From contig CAYMYN010000004.1 of NCBI GenBank assembly GCA_964394665.1, positions 186,001 through 250,000 on the forward strand: DNA of 64,000 bases, given 5' to 3'. Shown here piece after piece: positions 32,451 to 41,116 of the stretch (position 1 is its first letter; the number at the start of each line of letters is the position of its first letter). The notes beneath the pieces are model-generated. The model did no database searches, was not told the origin of the DNA, and saw nothing but the letters and a program-made list of their open reading frames with translations. A program made the translations under genes and the position numbers. Source of the stretch: CAYMYN01 sp964394665. GTDB taxonomy: Bacteria > Planctomycetota > UBA1135 > GCA-002686595.

Positions 32451-33584
32451 ATGATGAACGTCTCCCAGATCAAGGCTCTGACCTGGCTCACGGCCGCCGG
32501 CCTGGGCGGCGCGTTGGGCTGGATGATCTTCGACCGGCTGCCCCAGTTCCGGGCGCGACTCGATCCCGAGAACGCCCCCGTGTGGGCCGACCAGGAACGG
32601 GCCACCCGCATCCTCCACGGGGTGAACGTGCCCGAGGAGGCCCCGCTCGACCTCGTGCCCCAGGCCCGGATCCAGCGCAACTTCCTCGACCTCAACTGGA
32701 CCGGGCGTGCCGTGCAGGCCCCGGCGCCGGTGGTGGTGGAGGAGCGGCCGCCGGAGAAACCGCCCGCCGTTCCGGTGAGCGACCTCGTGCGGGTCCTCCT
32801 CATCCGCGAGGAGCCAGCCACCCCCGAGCGCAGCCGGGTGAGCCTGATCTACAAGTCGGCCTCGGGTGTTCGGGCCGGAGCCGGGGCGCGACCGGCCGGC
32901 GGCGCGCCGACCCCGGCGGGCGGGCGCGGGGGCCGCGGAGCCCAGCCGGCCGCGCCGTCCCCGATCGGCGAGGGGAGCGGCGTGGACGCCCTGCGCACCT
33001 ACCGGACGGGCGACCGCCTGGAGTCGCCGCTCGACTTCGTGCGCATCGAGAGCATCCGCGCCGTCGAAGGCGTGACCTTCGCCTTCGACGACGAGACCCG
33101 CGCCCACGAGACCCTCTCCCTGCGCGACTCCGGGATGGTGGCGGGGCTGATCGCCGCGGGTTCGCCGGAGACCGTCCTGCGCCCCGCGCCGAGCGGCTCG
33201 ATCCCGATGGGGGACCGGCGTGCGGCCTTCAGCGAGAACACGACCCGCGTCGGCGAGAACATGTATCGCGTGGGCTTCGAGGACATCGAGCACATCGGGC
33301 AGAACTACCCCTCGATCATCTCGAGCGAGATCTCGCACCGCCGTTACGTGGACCCGCGGACGAAGCAACCGGGCATCCTACTGACCCGCGTGCAGCCCGG
33401 TGGGGTCGCGGCTCGGCACGGGCTCAAGGAGGGGGACGTGATCAAGAGCATCAACGGCTCGCCCGTGGGCAGTCCCCAGGAAGCGGTCACCTACGTCAAG
33501 AACAACGCCGAGTCGACGACGACCTGGCACGTGGTGATCGAGAACATGGGCCAGGAGCGCACGGTCGTCTACGAATCGCCCTGA
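32451..33584 (+). CDS. GspC-like inner-membrane protein with PDZ domain
   Basis: A 377-residue protein. It has an N-terminal transmembrane segment (ALTWLTAAGLGGALGWMIF, about 9-27), a Pro/Gly-rich linker, a central region with YRTGDRLESPLDFVRIESIRAVEGVTFAF, and a C-terminal PDZ domain (GILLTRVQPGGVAARHGLKEGDVIKSINGSPV, about 305-336). TM + HR-like + PDZ is the layout of GspC, which links the T2SS inner-membrane platform to the secretin and substrates. No gspG-N genes flank it. It could serve the dispersed pilus/secretion machine of this window. ATG at 32451 or 32454. Confidence 0.75.
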   Translation: MMNVSQIKALTWLTAAGLGGALGWMIFDRLPQFRARLDPENAPVWADQERATRILHGVNVPEEAPLDLVPQARIQRNFLDLNWTGRAVQAPAPVVVEERPPEKPPAVPVSDLVRVLLIREEPATPERSRVSLIYKSASGVRAGAGARPAGGAPTPAGGRGGRGAQPAAPSPIGEGSGVDALRTYRTGDRLESPLDFVRIESIRAVEGVTFAFDDETRAHETLSLRDSGMVAGLIAAGSPETVLRPAPSGSIPMGDRRAAFSENTTRVGENMYRVGFEDIEHIGQNYPSIISSEISHRRYVDPRTKQPGILLTRVQPGGVAARHGLKEGDVIKSINGSPVGSPQEAVTYVKNNAESTTTWHVVIENMGQERTVVYESP

Positions 33585-33712
33585 CAGGCCGAGAAGCATC
33601 GAGCGACGGCCCCATCGACACCCCTTGCACGGCCGTCGACGGCGGTCGTTCCGCGGAGCGCGAGGGTCCGACTCCCACTCCGAGGGCCCCTGGGACGACC
33701 GGAATCCACACC

Positions 33713-34483
33713 TTGGTTTCCATCCTCACCGCGGACCTCGGCAACAGCGCGCTCAAGCTGCTCGTCTGGCAGTGGGGGGGGAGCCTCGCTCCGGCGCGGC
33801 CGATCCTGCGGCGCGCCGTGCGCGAGGGCGAGGACCTCGAGAGCGCGCTCGCGGGCCTGGGCGGACTCGCCGCCGCGGCCTTCTCGACCGTCGCCGGTGA
33901 GGAACGCAGCCGCGCGGTGCTGAGCGCCCTGCGCAAGGCCCTCGACGGGGGCGGCCCCTTGATCCTCGAGCCCGGGGTCGAGAACCGCTGCCTCCACCCC
34001 GAGACCACCGGCCTCGATCGACTCTTCGCGGCCCGCGGGGCTTTCGAGTGGGGTCTCTCCTGCGCCCTGGTGGTGGACGCGGGCAGCGCGTTGACCGTGG
34101 ACGCCTATCGCCGTGAAGGCCCGCGCCCGGTCTTCCTCGGGGGTGCCATCGCGCCCGGCCCCGAGCTACTGGCCCAGGCCTTGGCTTCGGGCACGGCGCG
34201 CCTTCCTCGGGTCGACCCGAGGCCCGCCGTGCCGGCGCTCGGGCGCGATACCGAGGGTGCCCTGCTGGCCGGCATCGCGGTCGGCTTCCGGGGAGCCGCG
34301 CACGAGTTGGTCGAGGCGATCGCCCGGGAAGCGGGGTTCGGGGGCGCCCCGGTCCTGCTGGCCGGCGGCGCGGCGGGGTATCTGGACGACCCGACCGCGT
34401 TCCCGGGCCGCGAGCTGCGCCGCGATCCGGACCTGGTGCACCGCGGCCTCTTGGGCGCTGCCCTCGCGGAGCTCCGACGGTGA
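33713..34483 (+). CDS. coaX: Type III pantothenate kinase
   Basis: This 256-residue CoaX performs the first step of CoA synthesis. Motifs are ILTADLGNSALKLLVW (phosphate 1, D at about 7), TTGLDRLFAARGAF, ALVVDAGSALTVDAY (phosphate 2), and GGAIAPGPELLAQALASGTARLP. The only suitable start before the motif is a TTG at 33713, so the start is less certain than the identity. The TGA overlaps the GTG of the next gene. Confidence 0.88.
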   Translation: MVSILTADLGNSALKLLVWQWGGSLAPARPILRRAVREGEDLESALAGLGGLAAAAFSTVAGEERSRAVLSALRKALDGGGPLILEPGVENRCLHPETTGLDRLFAARGAFEWGLSCALVVDAGSALTVDAYRREGPRPVFLGGAIAPGPELLAQALASGTARLPRVDPRPAVPALGRDTEGALLAGIAVGFRGAAHELVEAIAREAGFGGAPVLLAGGAAGYLDDPTAFPGRELRRDPDLVHRGLLGAALAELRR

Positions 34484-35583
34484 GGCTCGAGGTGCACGAG
34501 CTCACGCCCCGCGGCATCGGGGCCGTCTCGGTGCTCCTCGTGCGCGGATCCGGCGCCCTGGACGCCGTCGGGCGCCTGTGCGTCCGAGCCAGGCCCCGCG
34601 TGGGTGCCGCGGTGCGGGTCGAGCTGGCCGACGCAGCGGGGCCCCTGGACGAAGCCCTGGCCGTCGCGCTCGATGCGCGACGGGTCGAGCTGCACCTGCA
34701 CGGCAGTCGTCCGATCGTTCGGCGCGTGCGCGAGGCCCTGGGGGCGGCGGACGTGGGCGCGACCGGCCCGCCCGGGTTCGAAGGGGACGCGGCCGAGCTG
34801 GAGGCGCGCGCCTGGCGCGCGCTGGCCGCGGCCCCCTGCGAGGCCGCCGCGCGGGTGCTCCTCGATCAGGCGCAGGGCGCCCTGCGGCGGGAGCTCGAGG
34901 CCTGGTTGGCCGCCAGCGACGGGGCCCTCGTGGACGGCGTGCGGCGCCTGGGCCGTCTGGGGTTCGCGCTGCGGCCGCTGTTCGAGCCCGTGCGCGTCGT
35001 CCTGGCCGGGCCCGTCAACGCCGGCAAGTCGACCCTCTTCAACGCCCTGGTGGGCAGTGAACGCGCCATCGTCAGCTCCCAGCCGGGCACCACCCGCGAT
35101 CGCGTGCGCGCCGCGGCGCGGCTCGGGCCGTACGCGGTCGAACTCGTCGACACGGCGGGGGAGCGCGACGTGGGAGGCGTGGAGGGTGCCGCGGGGCTCG
35201 AAGCCCGGGGCCAGGAACTCGCCCGCGGCGAACGCGGCTCGGCCGAACTGGTGGTGTGGCTCGAGCCGGCCGACGCGAGCCCCCCGTCGCCGGCCCCCGA
35301 GTCGCCCGGCGAGCGGCGCGTCGTGGCGCGGAGTCGGGTCGATCTCGCGCCGCGGCCCGGGACCGGGGGGTTCGCCGCGGGGCCGGATCCCGAAGGCGCG
35401 CGACGGCACATGGAGGCGCTCTTCCGCGGGGCCCTCGAGCTGCCGGCGGAGCCGTGGATCCCCGGGCGAGCGGTGCCCTTCGACGCCGAGCTCCGCGCCG
35501 CGCTCGACCCGCGCTCGCGGCCCAACGCGCCGGAGCTGCGGGCGGTGATCCGCGGCCTGCTCGGCGTCCCCCGACCGGGGTGA
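34480..35583 (+). CDS. Short MnmE-like GTPase lacking the C-terminal cysteine motif
   Basis: This 367-residue protein resembles MnmE/TrmE. It has an N-terminal tetrahydrofolate-domain remnant (LTPRGIGAVSVLLVRGSG and LHLHGSRPIV), a helical domain, and a G domain with G1 GPVNAGKS (177-184), switch TTRDR and G3 DTAGE (224-228). MnmE normally has about 450 residues, an NKxD G4 and a C-terminal CIGK. Here G4 is S285-R-V-D288 and no C-terminal Cys motif exists. It may therefore not perform the usual cmnm5U tRNA modification with MnmG. GTGA overlap with coaX. Function unproven. Confidence 0.75.
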   Translation: MRLEVHELTPRGIGAVSVLLVRGSGALDAVGRLCVRARPRVGAAVRVELADAAGPLDEALAVALDARRVELHLHGSRPIVRRVREALGAADVGATGPPGFEGDAAELEARAWRALAAAPCEAAARVLLDQAQGALRRELEAWLAASDGALVDGVRRLGRLGFALRPLFEPVRVVLAGPVNAGKSTLFNALVGSERAIVSSQPGTTRDRVRAAARLGPYAVELVDTAGERDVGGVEGAAGLEARGQELARGERGSAELVVWLEPADASPPSPAPESPGERRVVARSRVDLAPRPGTGGFAAGPDPEGARRHMEALFRGALELPAEPWIPGRAVPFDAELRAALDPRSRPNAPELRAVIRGLLGVPRPG

Positions 35584-35618
35584 GCGCCCTCGATCCACCG
35601 GGGCGGCGGGGCGGAGCA

Positions 35619-35647
35619 TTGAAGGCCGCGCCCGGGAGGGATACGCT
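35619..35647 (+). promoter_or_regulatory. Sigma-70-type promoter of pyrB
   Basis: TTGAAG (35619-35624) and TACGCT (35642-35647) have a 17-base spacer. The pyrB ATG is 64 bases downstream. Confidence 0.6.
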
Positions 35648-35711
35648 CCGCTCCCGGCCGCGAGCCGCACGGGTCCCTGGGTGGGAACCCGCGGCGCGAC
35701 GCTCGAGCGGA

Positions 35712-37070
35712 ATGGGCGACCGGAACCTGATCTCGATCGACGACCTCTCCCTGGCGGAGATCGAACGCCTTTTCGCCAAGGCCCGCGAGATCGGGGAAGA
35801 CCTGCACGCCTGGTCGGCGATCTGCCCGGGCACGATCCTCGCCACCCTCTTCTACGAGGCCTCCACGCGCACGCGGCTCTCCTTCGAGTCCGCCATGCTG
35901 CGCCTGGGCGGAGGGGTCGTCACGGCCGCCGACATGGGCGTGTCGAGCGCATCCAAGGGCGAGTCGCTCGCCGACACGGTGCGGGTCGTCAGCTCGAGCT
36001 ACGCCGACATCCTCGTGTTGCGCCACTCGAGCGAAGGCGCCGCGCGGCTCGCGGCCCAGGTCTCGAGCGTGCCAGTCATCAACGGCGGCGATGGCAGCCA
36101 CGAGCATCCGACCCAGACCCTGTGCGACCTCTACAGCCTGTGGATCGAACGCGGTCGCATCCAAGGGCTCGACGTCGTGTTGGCGGGGGACCTGCGCTAC
36201 AGCCGCACGATCCACTCGTTCGTGTACGCGTTGGCGCGGTTCGGCGCCAACATCATCAGCGTTCCGCAGCCGGGGTTCGAGCTGCCCGAATACGTCGTCA
36301 AGCGCCTGCGCGAGGAGTTCGGCGTCGAGCCGGTGCGCGCCAACGCGCAGGCCCTCGGGCAACTCGCGGCCGAGTGCGACGTGCTCTATCTCACGCCCCA
36401 CAAGCCGCACCAACTGAGCCTGTTCACCGACGCGCGCGGGTGGGACGTGAACCGCGTCGACGCGGTGTACATGACGCGGCCGCAGACCGAGCGTTACCCG
36501 GCGGGCTCCGAGATGACCCGCTCCTATCCGCAGCTGGGCAAGAACACCATGGCCCACGATTCGCTGCGCGACGCTTTGGTCATGCACCCGCTGCCGCGCC
36601 GGGACGAGATCAGCTCGGACATCGACGCCGATCCGCGCAGCATCTACTTCAAGCAGGCGGCGCGCGGGGTTCCGATTCGGATGGCCCTGCTCGCCGCGTT
36701 GCTGGGTCGCTTGGACGTCCTCGATCCCGAACCTCCGGTGGCCCTCGCGCTGCACCCGATCGCGTTGGGCCCCAGCCCGTGCCCCAATCGCCAGTGCGTG
36801 ACCGCGACCGAGCAGCGCCATGTCGTGCCGCTCTTCAAGCTCGCCGCGCGCTACCCCTGGCGCGTGTACTGCGGCTTCTGCTCGCACGAGATCCCCTTCG
36901 AGTGGGTGGGGTGCTCGACGACCCGCGTCTACCATCGCGCCGACTCGCCGACGGCCCGTCGCCTGCGCGAAGACCACCTCGTCTTCCTCCGGGACGAGGA
37001 GCATGCCCGCACCCTTGGGTTCCACCCCGCGGGGCGCACCTCGGCGACGCCCTCCATCCAGCCGGACTGA
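35712..37070 (+). CDS. pyrB: Aspartate carbamoyltransferase fused to a PyrI-like zinc domain
   Basis: Residues 1 to about 340 are the catalytic chain: carbamoyl-phosphate loop YEASTRTRLSFES (48-60), the 80s loop SSASKGESLADTV (78-90), HPTQTL (142-147) and the aspartate-binding MHPLPRRDEI (301-310). Residues about 348-452 are extra. C357-PNRQ-C362 and C387-GF-C390 (C-x4-C-x24-C-x2-C) copy the zinc site of the E. coli regulatory chain PyrI (C-x4-C-x23-C-x2-C), including the CPN start. The nucleotide-binding allosteric domain of PyrI has no counterpart in the available length. The enzyme makes carbamoyl-aspartate in pyrimidine synthesis. Confidence 0.92.
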   Translation: MGDRNLISIDDLSLAEIERLFAKAREIGEDLHAWSAICPGTILATLFYEASTRTRLSFESAMLRLGGGVVTAADMGVSSASKGESLADTVRVVSSSYADILVLRHSSEGAARLAAQVSSVPVINGGDGSHEHPTQTLCDLYSLWIERGRIQGLDVVLAGDLRYSRTIHSFVYALARFGANIISVPQPGFELPEYVVKRLREEFGVEPVRANAQALGQLAAECDVLYLTPHKPHQLSLFTDARGWDVNRVDAVYMTRPQTERYPAGSEMTRSYPQLGKNTMAHDSLRDALVMHPLPRRDEISSDIDADPRSIYFKQAARGVPIRMALLAALLGRLDVLDPEPPVALALHPIALGPSPCPNRQCVTATEQRHVVPLFKLAARYPWRVYCGFCSHEIPFEWVGCSTTRVYHRADSPTARRLREDHLVFLRDEEHARTLGFHPAGRTSATPSIQPD

Positions 37071-37105
37071 GAGACCGAGGAAGAGCCGAGCCTGCGGCCT
37101 CTCAG
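37067..37105 (+). terminator. Possible hairpin at the pyrB stop codon
   Basis: CTGAGAG (37067-37073, containing the stop) and CTCTCAG (37099-37105) form a 7-bp stem with a 25-base loop that itself contains CCGA/CGG repeats. Weak terminator candidate. Confidence 0.3.
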
Positions 37106-37829
37106 AGTGTGAGTGGTCTTCGAGCACCCTCGGTACGGCCGGCTCGCCGGCCGTCCTCACCCGCGGGGACGGGGCGCCGGTTCCCCTGGGCGGAGCGGGG
37201 CTTCCCTCCCTCGGCACCGTGGACGCCCGGTGGCTGCTCGCTGGATCGCCAGGCGGGCCCGGTCGGGTGTGCGCTTACGCTCGGTCGCCGCCGGTCCGGC
37301 CTGCGACGTCGCACGGACGGGGGCCCCGCGCTCCCCGACGGGTGTCGCTCGAAGCTCCTAAGTCCATTCCAGAACGTAGTTTACCTCTCCAGGCCGAGCC
37401 TCGCGGGCACGGCACGGGGTTTGTTCCGGTAGGGGTCGGTGTCTCCGCCAGGGGACTCCGACCGCTCCTTCCGCAGGTGGCCGACGGGTCCACTCTCCTC
37501 CCTCCCTCTCGGGCCCGCTCGGGGCCCCCGGACGGGTCCCTGGACGGGTCCCTGGACGGGGGGGCGAAGGCGAGGACCCTCCCGCGGGCTGGAAACGAAT
37601 CCCGATCGCGGGGATGATGGTTCCTCGCATCCGTCCACCTTCCCGCCCCGAAGCGCGTCCTGGCCGAGGCCCCACCCCGTGGGGAGGGCCCGGCGGACCC
37701 CGGGTGGGCAGGCCCCAGTTCTCTCCCTGCGACGACCGTCAGACCCCGCGGAACCCCAGCCGACCCCGGCGCGGACCCTACCCCCCGTCCGGCCGCAGGC
37801 ACGCACTTCTCCGTCCGCAGCGCTCCCCG
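37106..37829 (+). other. Spacer between pyrB and the first large lipoprotein gene
   Basis: This stretch of about 720 bases has no convincing gene; open frames here are Arg/Pro/Gly-rich. A TACGCT hexamer (37276-37281), the -10 sequence seen at pyrB, has no partner -35. A short tandem repeat lies at 37530-37560. The promoter of the lipoprotein gene is presumably within. Confidence 0.4.
37530..37560 (+). repeat. Tandem 12-base repeat GGACGGGTCCCT
   Basis: Copies at 37530-37541 and 37542-37553, plus a partial copy GGACGGG at 37554-37560. The unit contains GGAC...GTCC dyad symmetry. Role unknown. Confidence 0.8.
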
Positions 37830-40800
37830 ATGAAGCACAACACCAACCTCACGCACCCGACCTCGCCGACGCCGCAGTCCCCGCGCAGGGGCAGCACGCT
37901 CCGGGGAGCCGCAAGGACCCGGGCCTGGATGGGCGGACTGGGTCTCGCGCTCCTCGCTCTGGCGGGTTGCGGTTCGGACGCGGCGATCACCGGGTCCAGC
38001 GCGCCCCTCGGTTCGCTGTACACGCAGGGGGGCCTGCCGACCTCGGGCTTCCTGGTCGAGGAGAACAAGGCCGGTCAGGCCTCGACGCTGCGCCTGCTGG
38101 GCGTCTCGTGGGGGAGGCTCGTCGAGGTGCAGGACGAGAACGGCGTCCTCCGCCATCGGGACTTCGTGATCGGAGAGAACATCCGCACGGACAACGTCGA
38201 CTACGTGATCTCCTCCAACCCGATCACGGATCAGACGACCCTGCGCATCCTGCACCCCTTCGGGAGCGCCGCGTACGTGCAGGCGCTGAAGCGGGCCGAG
38301 CAGAACCTCACCCCGATCCAGTCGAAGAGCCTGAGCCTCAGCGAGCTCCCGCCCTTCACGGTCGTCCCGCGCAACTCCGCGCTCGTGCTGCGCTTCGACG
38401 ACATCCTCGACCCGCACTACGTGAACGGCTCCTGGCGGGACAACAAGAACCAACTCCTGGTCTCGGCGACGTCGGGGCAGCTCAAGTCGAACGTCGTGCG
38501 CGTGTTCACCGGCAACCCGGTCGTGCAGCCCTACGAGGCCCGGGTCCTGGTGGACCCCAACCACGGTGACGTGTACGACCTGGGCAGCGGCCTGGCCTTC
38601 TACTCGACGCGCGTGATCATCGACCTGACGGTCTCGGAGACCGAGGCGGGCGCCTCGGATCCGCCCCTGGGGATCAACCCCCTGGGCCTGCCTGCCAGCG
38701 TCACGACCCTCCAGGCGAACGCCGCGTTCCGCATTCCGACGCGCGTCGCGCCGCAGGTCGGCCAGTCGATCATCCTGACCAACCCGAACAACAAGCCCCT
38801 GGCCTTCAGCGGAAACGGGGCCAACGATGGCGCCTCGCCCACGAGCGACATCGTGCGCGCGTATCGCTCGGGCAACGGGAACGACGTCAACAACGGCTTC
38901 CTGTTCGACGACGTGGCCCCGGTCCTGATCGGGAGCCTGACGGTCGCGCTCGAGGACGACGACCCGGGCGACTCGGTCCCCGGCATCACGAACCTCGGCG
39001 GAGGTCAGTTCCTCGTCCGGCAGCTGCGTTTCGACCCGGCCCTGTGCTCGTCGCAGCTCAAGCTCGGGCAGGACGTCCTGGACCAGGGCGGCACGCGCGC
39101 GATCGTGATCGACGCCCAGCAGGATGGCGCGCTCGTCCGGAACGTCTTGCTGCAAGTCGTCGCTCCCATCGGAGGCAACGTGCTCCTGGGCGGTGCCCAG
39201 CTCCAGACCGCCTTCGACCCCGACTTCGACCAACCGGCCTGCTTCGTGCGCTTCTCGCCGAACCCGGTCACCCCGCCGGCGCTGGGCGTGTCCAAGGCGG
39301 CCCAGATCTTCCTGCGCTTCAGCGAGCCGATGGACCCCGCCCGCATCGGTGCCTTCGACTCCTTCACCCTGACGCGCCGGCCGCTGGTCAGCCCGGCGAT
39401 GACGAACTTCGACTACGTGGTCGGGCGCGTGCAGCCCTCCTCCGACCTGCGCGAGTTCTCCTACGTCCCGGTGCTGCCCCTGGATCGCAGCAAGGGGACG
39501 CCCGCCGGGACCTACCACCTGAGCTTGGCCGGAGGCCCGTCGGGGCCGACGGACCTCGCGGGCAACCCGCTCGATCTCTCGGGCTTCGCGGTCGAGTTCT
39601 CGCTCGACACCACCGAGTCGCTGAGCGTCAACGCCGGCGTGGTGCTGCGCTTCAACACCCCGAACGAGATCATCTTCAACACGCAGGACGAGTCCGACGG
39701 CTGGGGCGAGTACCGCCAAGGCCAGGTGCTGTTCGACGCGGCGAACAGCCGCATCGTGCCGCGCCCCGTGAACCGTTTCTCTGCGGCGGCGGACCGCACC
39801 AAGCCGGTGCCGAGCGTGATGACGCCCTTCCCGCAGGGCGTGCAGACGCCGCTCTCGCGCCTGGGAAGCAAGCTCCAGACCCTGTGGCGCTACGTGGACG
39901 TCGGCTTCTCCCTCACGGACGAGACCAACATCAACCTCGACGTCGAGGGCCTGGCTTGGGCTCCGATCGGCGGTGCGGTCGTGTCCGACTCGTACGACGA
40001 GTTCAGCATCCGCCTGGCCCACTCCCTGTGGCTGCCGGACGAGATCCCCGACCCGATGACCCTGTTCCCGGTCTTCCCCCTCTCGGGCTTGGTCAAGACC
40101 TTCGCGGGCAACTACGCGGACCCGATCAACGATCCCGGGACGATCGTGCATCCGCAGGAGCGCGGCTACACCGTCTCGCCCTCGAACATGATCACGGCCG
40201 AGTCGGGGACCCTGATGCAGCCCTTCCCGATGAACCGCGGGGTCCCGGTCGCGCAGTGGAAGACCTACACCTGGCGCGACACTTCGCTCCTCGCGAAGGG
40301 CGGTGCCCAGGGGCCGGGCGCGGTGCTCGCGATCGAGAACTTCATCGTCTTCGGTAACCCCAACCCGCCCCTGACCGGCGTTCCCTACCCCCCAGGGACG
40401 ACCGGGAACCCGGGCGTGCCCACCGTGGGTCTCCCGTTGCTGATGGAGTTCCGCTGCTACCCCGACAGCAGCGCGCTGGGCTTGAACGCGTTCGACATCT
40501 CCCTGGCGGTCAACTCCTGCATCCGCCCGAACTTCCGGGCCTTCTCCACGGGCGGGATCTCCGCCGGCCAGGAGACGATCCGCAACCCCGACACCCAGGA
40601 CCAGGCACTGGGCGGCTTCAACCCCGCCACGGGCGCCGCGACGCCGGGCATCGACAACTCGTTCTACATCGGCCAGATGGACCTGGTGACGCGCATCAGT
40701 CGCCTGCACTCGATCTGGTTCGACACGGGGCTCGTCAACCCCAAGTACGCCACCCCCGTGATCGAGCCCCGGGCGAACGAGCAGCCGTTGGGCACCGAGG

Positions 40801-41081
40801 TCGTCCTGGCCTTCCGCGGCGCGACGACCGTCAGCACCGGGGGTGCGAACAACCTCAACAACATCCGCACCAACCCGGCCAACCTGGACATCTACGGCAA
40901 CCACCCGACCAATGGCAGCGCGGGGATCCCGACGTTCCTGAACGGGAACTCGACCTGGAGCAACAGCATGTCGGGGATCGACACGGCGCCGTTCTTCCAG
41001 TTCCGCGTGACCTTCATCTCGAACATCGAGACGAACCTCTCGCCGTCACTGTCCTCCCTCGGCTTCGCATACTTCCAGTGA
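37830..41081 (+). CDS. Large secreted lipoprotein with Ig-like domain
   Basis: A 1083-residue protein with a signal peptide and lipobox LALAGC (C47). I recognise no catalytic domain. A bacterial Ig-like (Big_5/SbsA-type) segment is visible at QIFLRFSEPMDPARIGAFDSFTL, ending LAGNPLDLSGFAVEF (about residues 490-595). The C-terminus, FFQFRVTFISNIETNLSPSLSSLGFAYF, has the same closing pattern as the other large lipoproteins at 41117 and 58220. It is Asn/Pro/Thr-rich and low in Cys, as expected of a surface protein. The ATG at 37830 is chosen because it precedes the signal. The next gene starts 36 bases after its stop. Confidence 0.85.
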   Translation: MKHNTNLTHPTSPTPQSPRRGSTLRGAARTRAWMGGLGLALLALAGCGSDAAITGSSAPLGSLYTQGGLPTSGFLVEENKAGQASTLRLLGVSWGRLVEVQDENGVLRHRDFVIGENIRTDNVDYVISSNPITDQTTLRILHPFGSAAYVQALKRAEQNLTPIQSKSLSLSELPPFTVVPRNSALVLRFDDILDPHYVNGSWRDNKNQLLVSATSGQLKSNVVRVFTGNPVVQPYEARVLVDPNHGDVYDLGSGLAFYSTRVIIDLTVSETEAGASDPPLGINPLGLPASVTTLQANAAFRIPTRVAPQVGQSIILTNPNNKPLAFSGNGANDGASPTSDIVRAYRSGNGNDVNNGFLFDDVAPVLIGSLTVALEDDDPGDSVPGITNLGGGQFLVRQLRFDPALCSSQLKLGQDVLDQGGTRAIVIDAQQDGALVRNVLLQVVAPIGGNVLLGGAQLQTAFDPDFDQPACFVRFSPNPVTPPALGVSKAAQIFLRFSEPMDPARIGAFDSFTLTRRPLVSPAMTNFDYVVGRVQPSSDLREFSYVPVLPLDRSKGTPAGTYHLSLAGGPSGPTDLAGNPLDLSGFAVEFSLDTTESLSVNAGVVLRFNTPNEIIFNTQDESDGWGEYRQGQVLFDAANSRIVPRPVNRFSAAADRTKPVPSVMTPFPQGVQTPLSRLGSKLQTLWRYVDVGFSLTDETNINLDVEGLAWAPIGGAVVSDSYDEFSIRLAHSLWLPDEIPDPMTLFPVFPLSGLVKTFAGNYADPINDPGTIVHPQERGYTVSPSNMITAESGTLMQPFPMNRGVPVAQWKTYTWRDTSLLAKGGAQGPGAVLAIENFIVFGNPNPPLTGVPYPPGTTGNPGVPTVGLPLLMEFRCYPDSSALGLNAFDISLAVNSCIRPNFRAFSTGGISAGQETIRNPDTQDQALGGFNPATGAATPGIDNSFYIGQMDLVTRISRLHSIWFDTGLVNPKYATPVIEPRANEQPLGTEVVLAFRGATTVSTGGANNLNNIRTNPANLDIYGNHPTNGSAGIPTFLNGNSTWSNSMSGIDTAPFFQFRVTFISNIETNLSPSLSSLGFAYFQ

Positions 41082-41116
41082 CCGTCCAGGCCCCTCCCCG
41101 AACGCGAGCATCGACC

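Noticed and set aside
37530..37560. Tandem GGACGGGTCCCT units as a CRISPR-like array
   Set aside because: Units are directly adjacent without spacers and number fewer than three.
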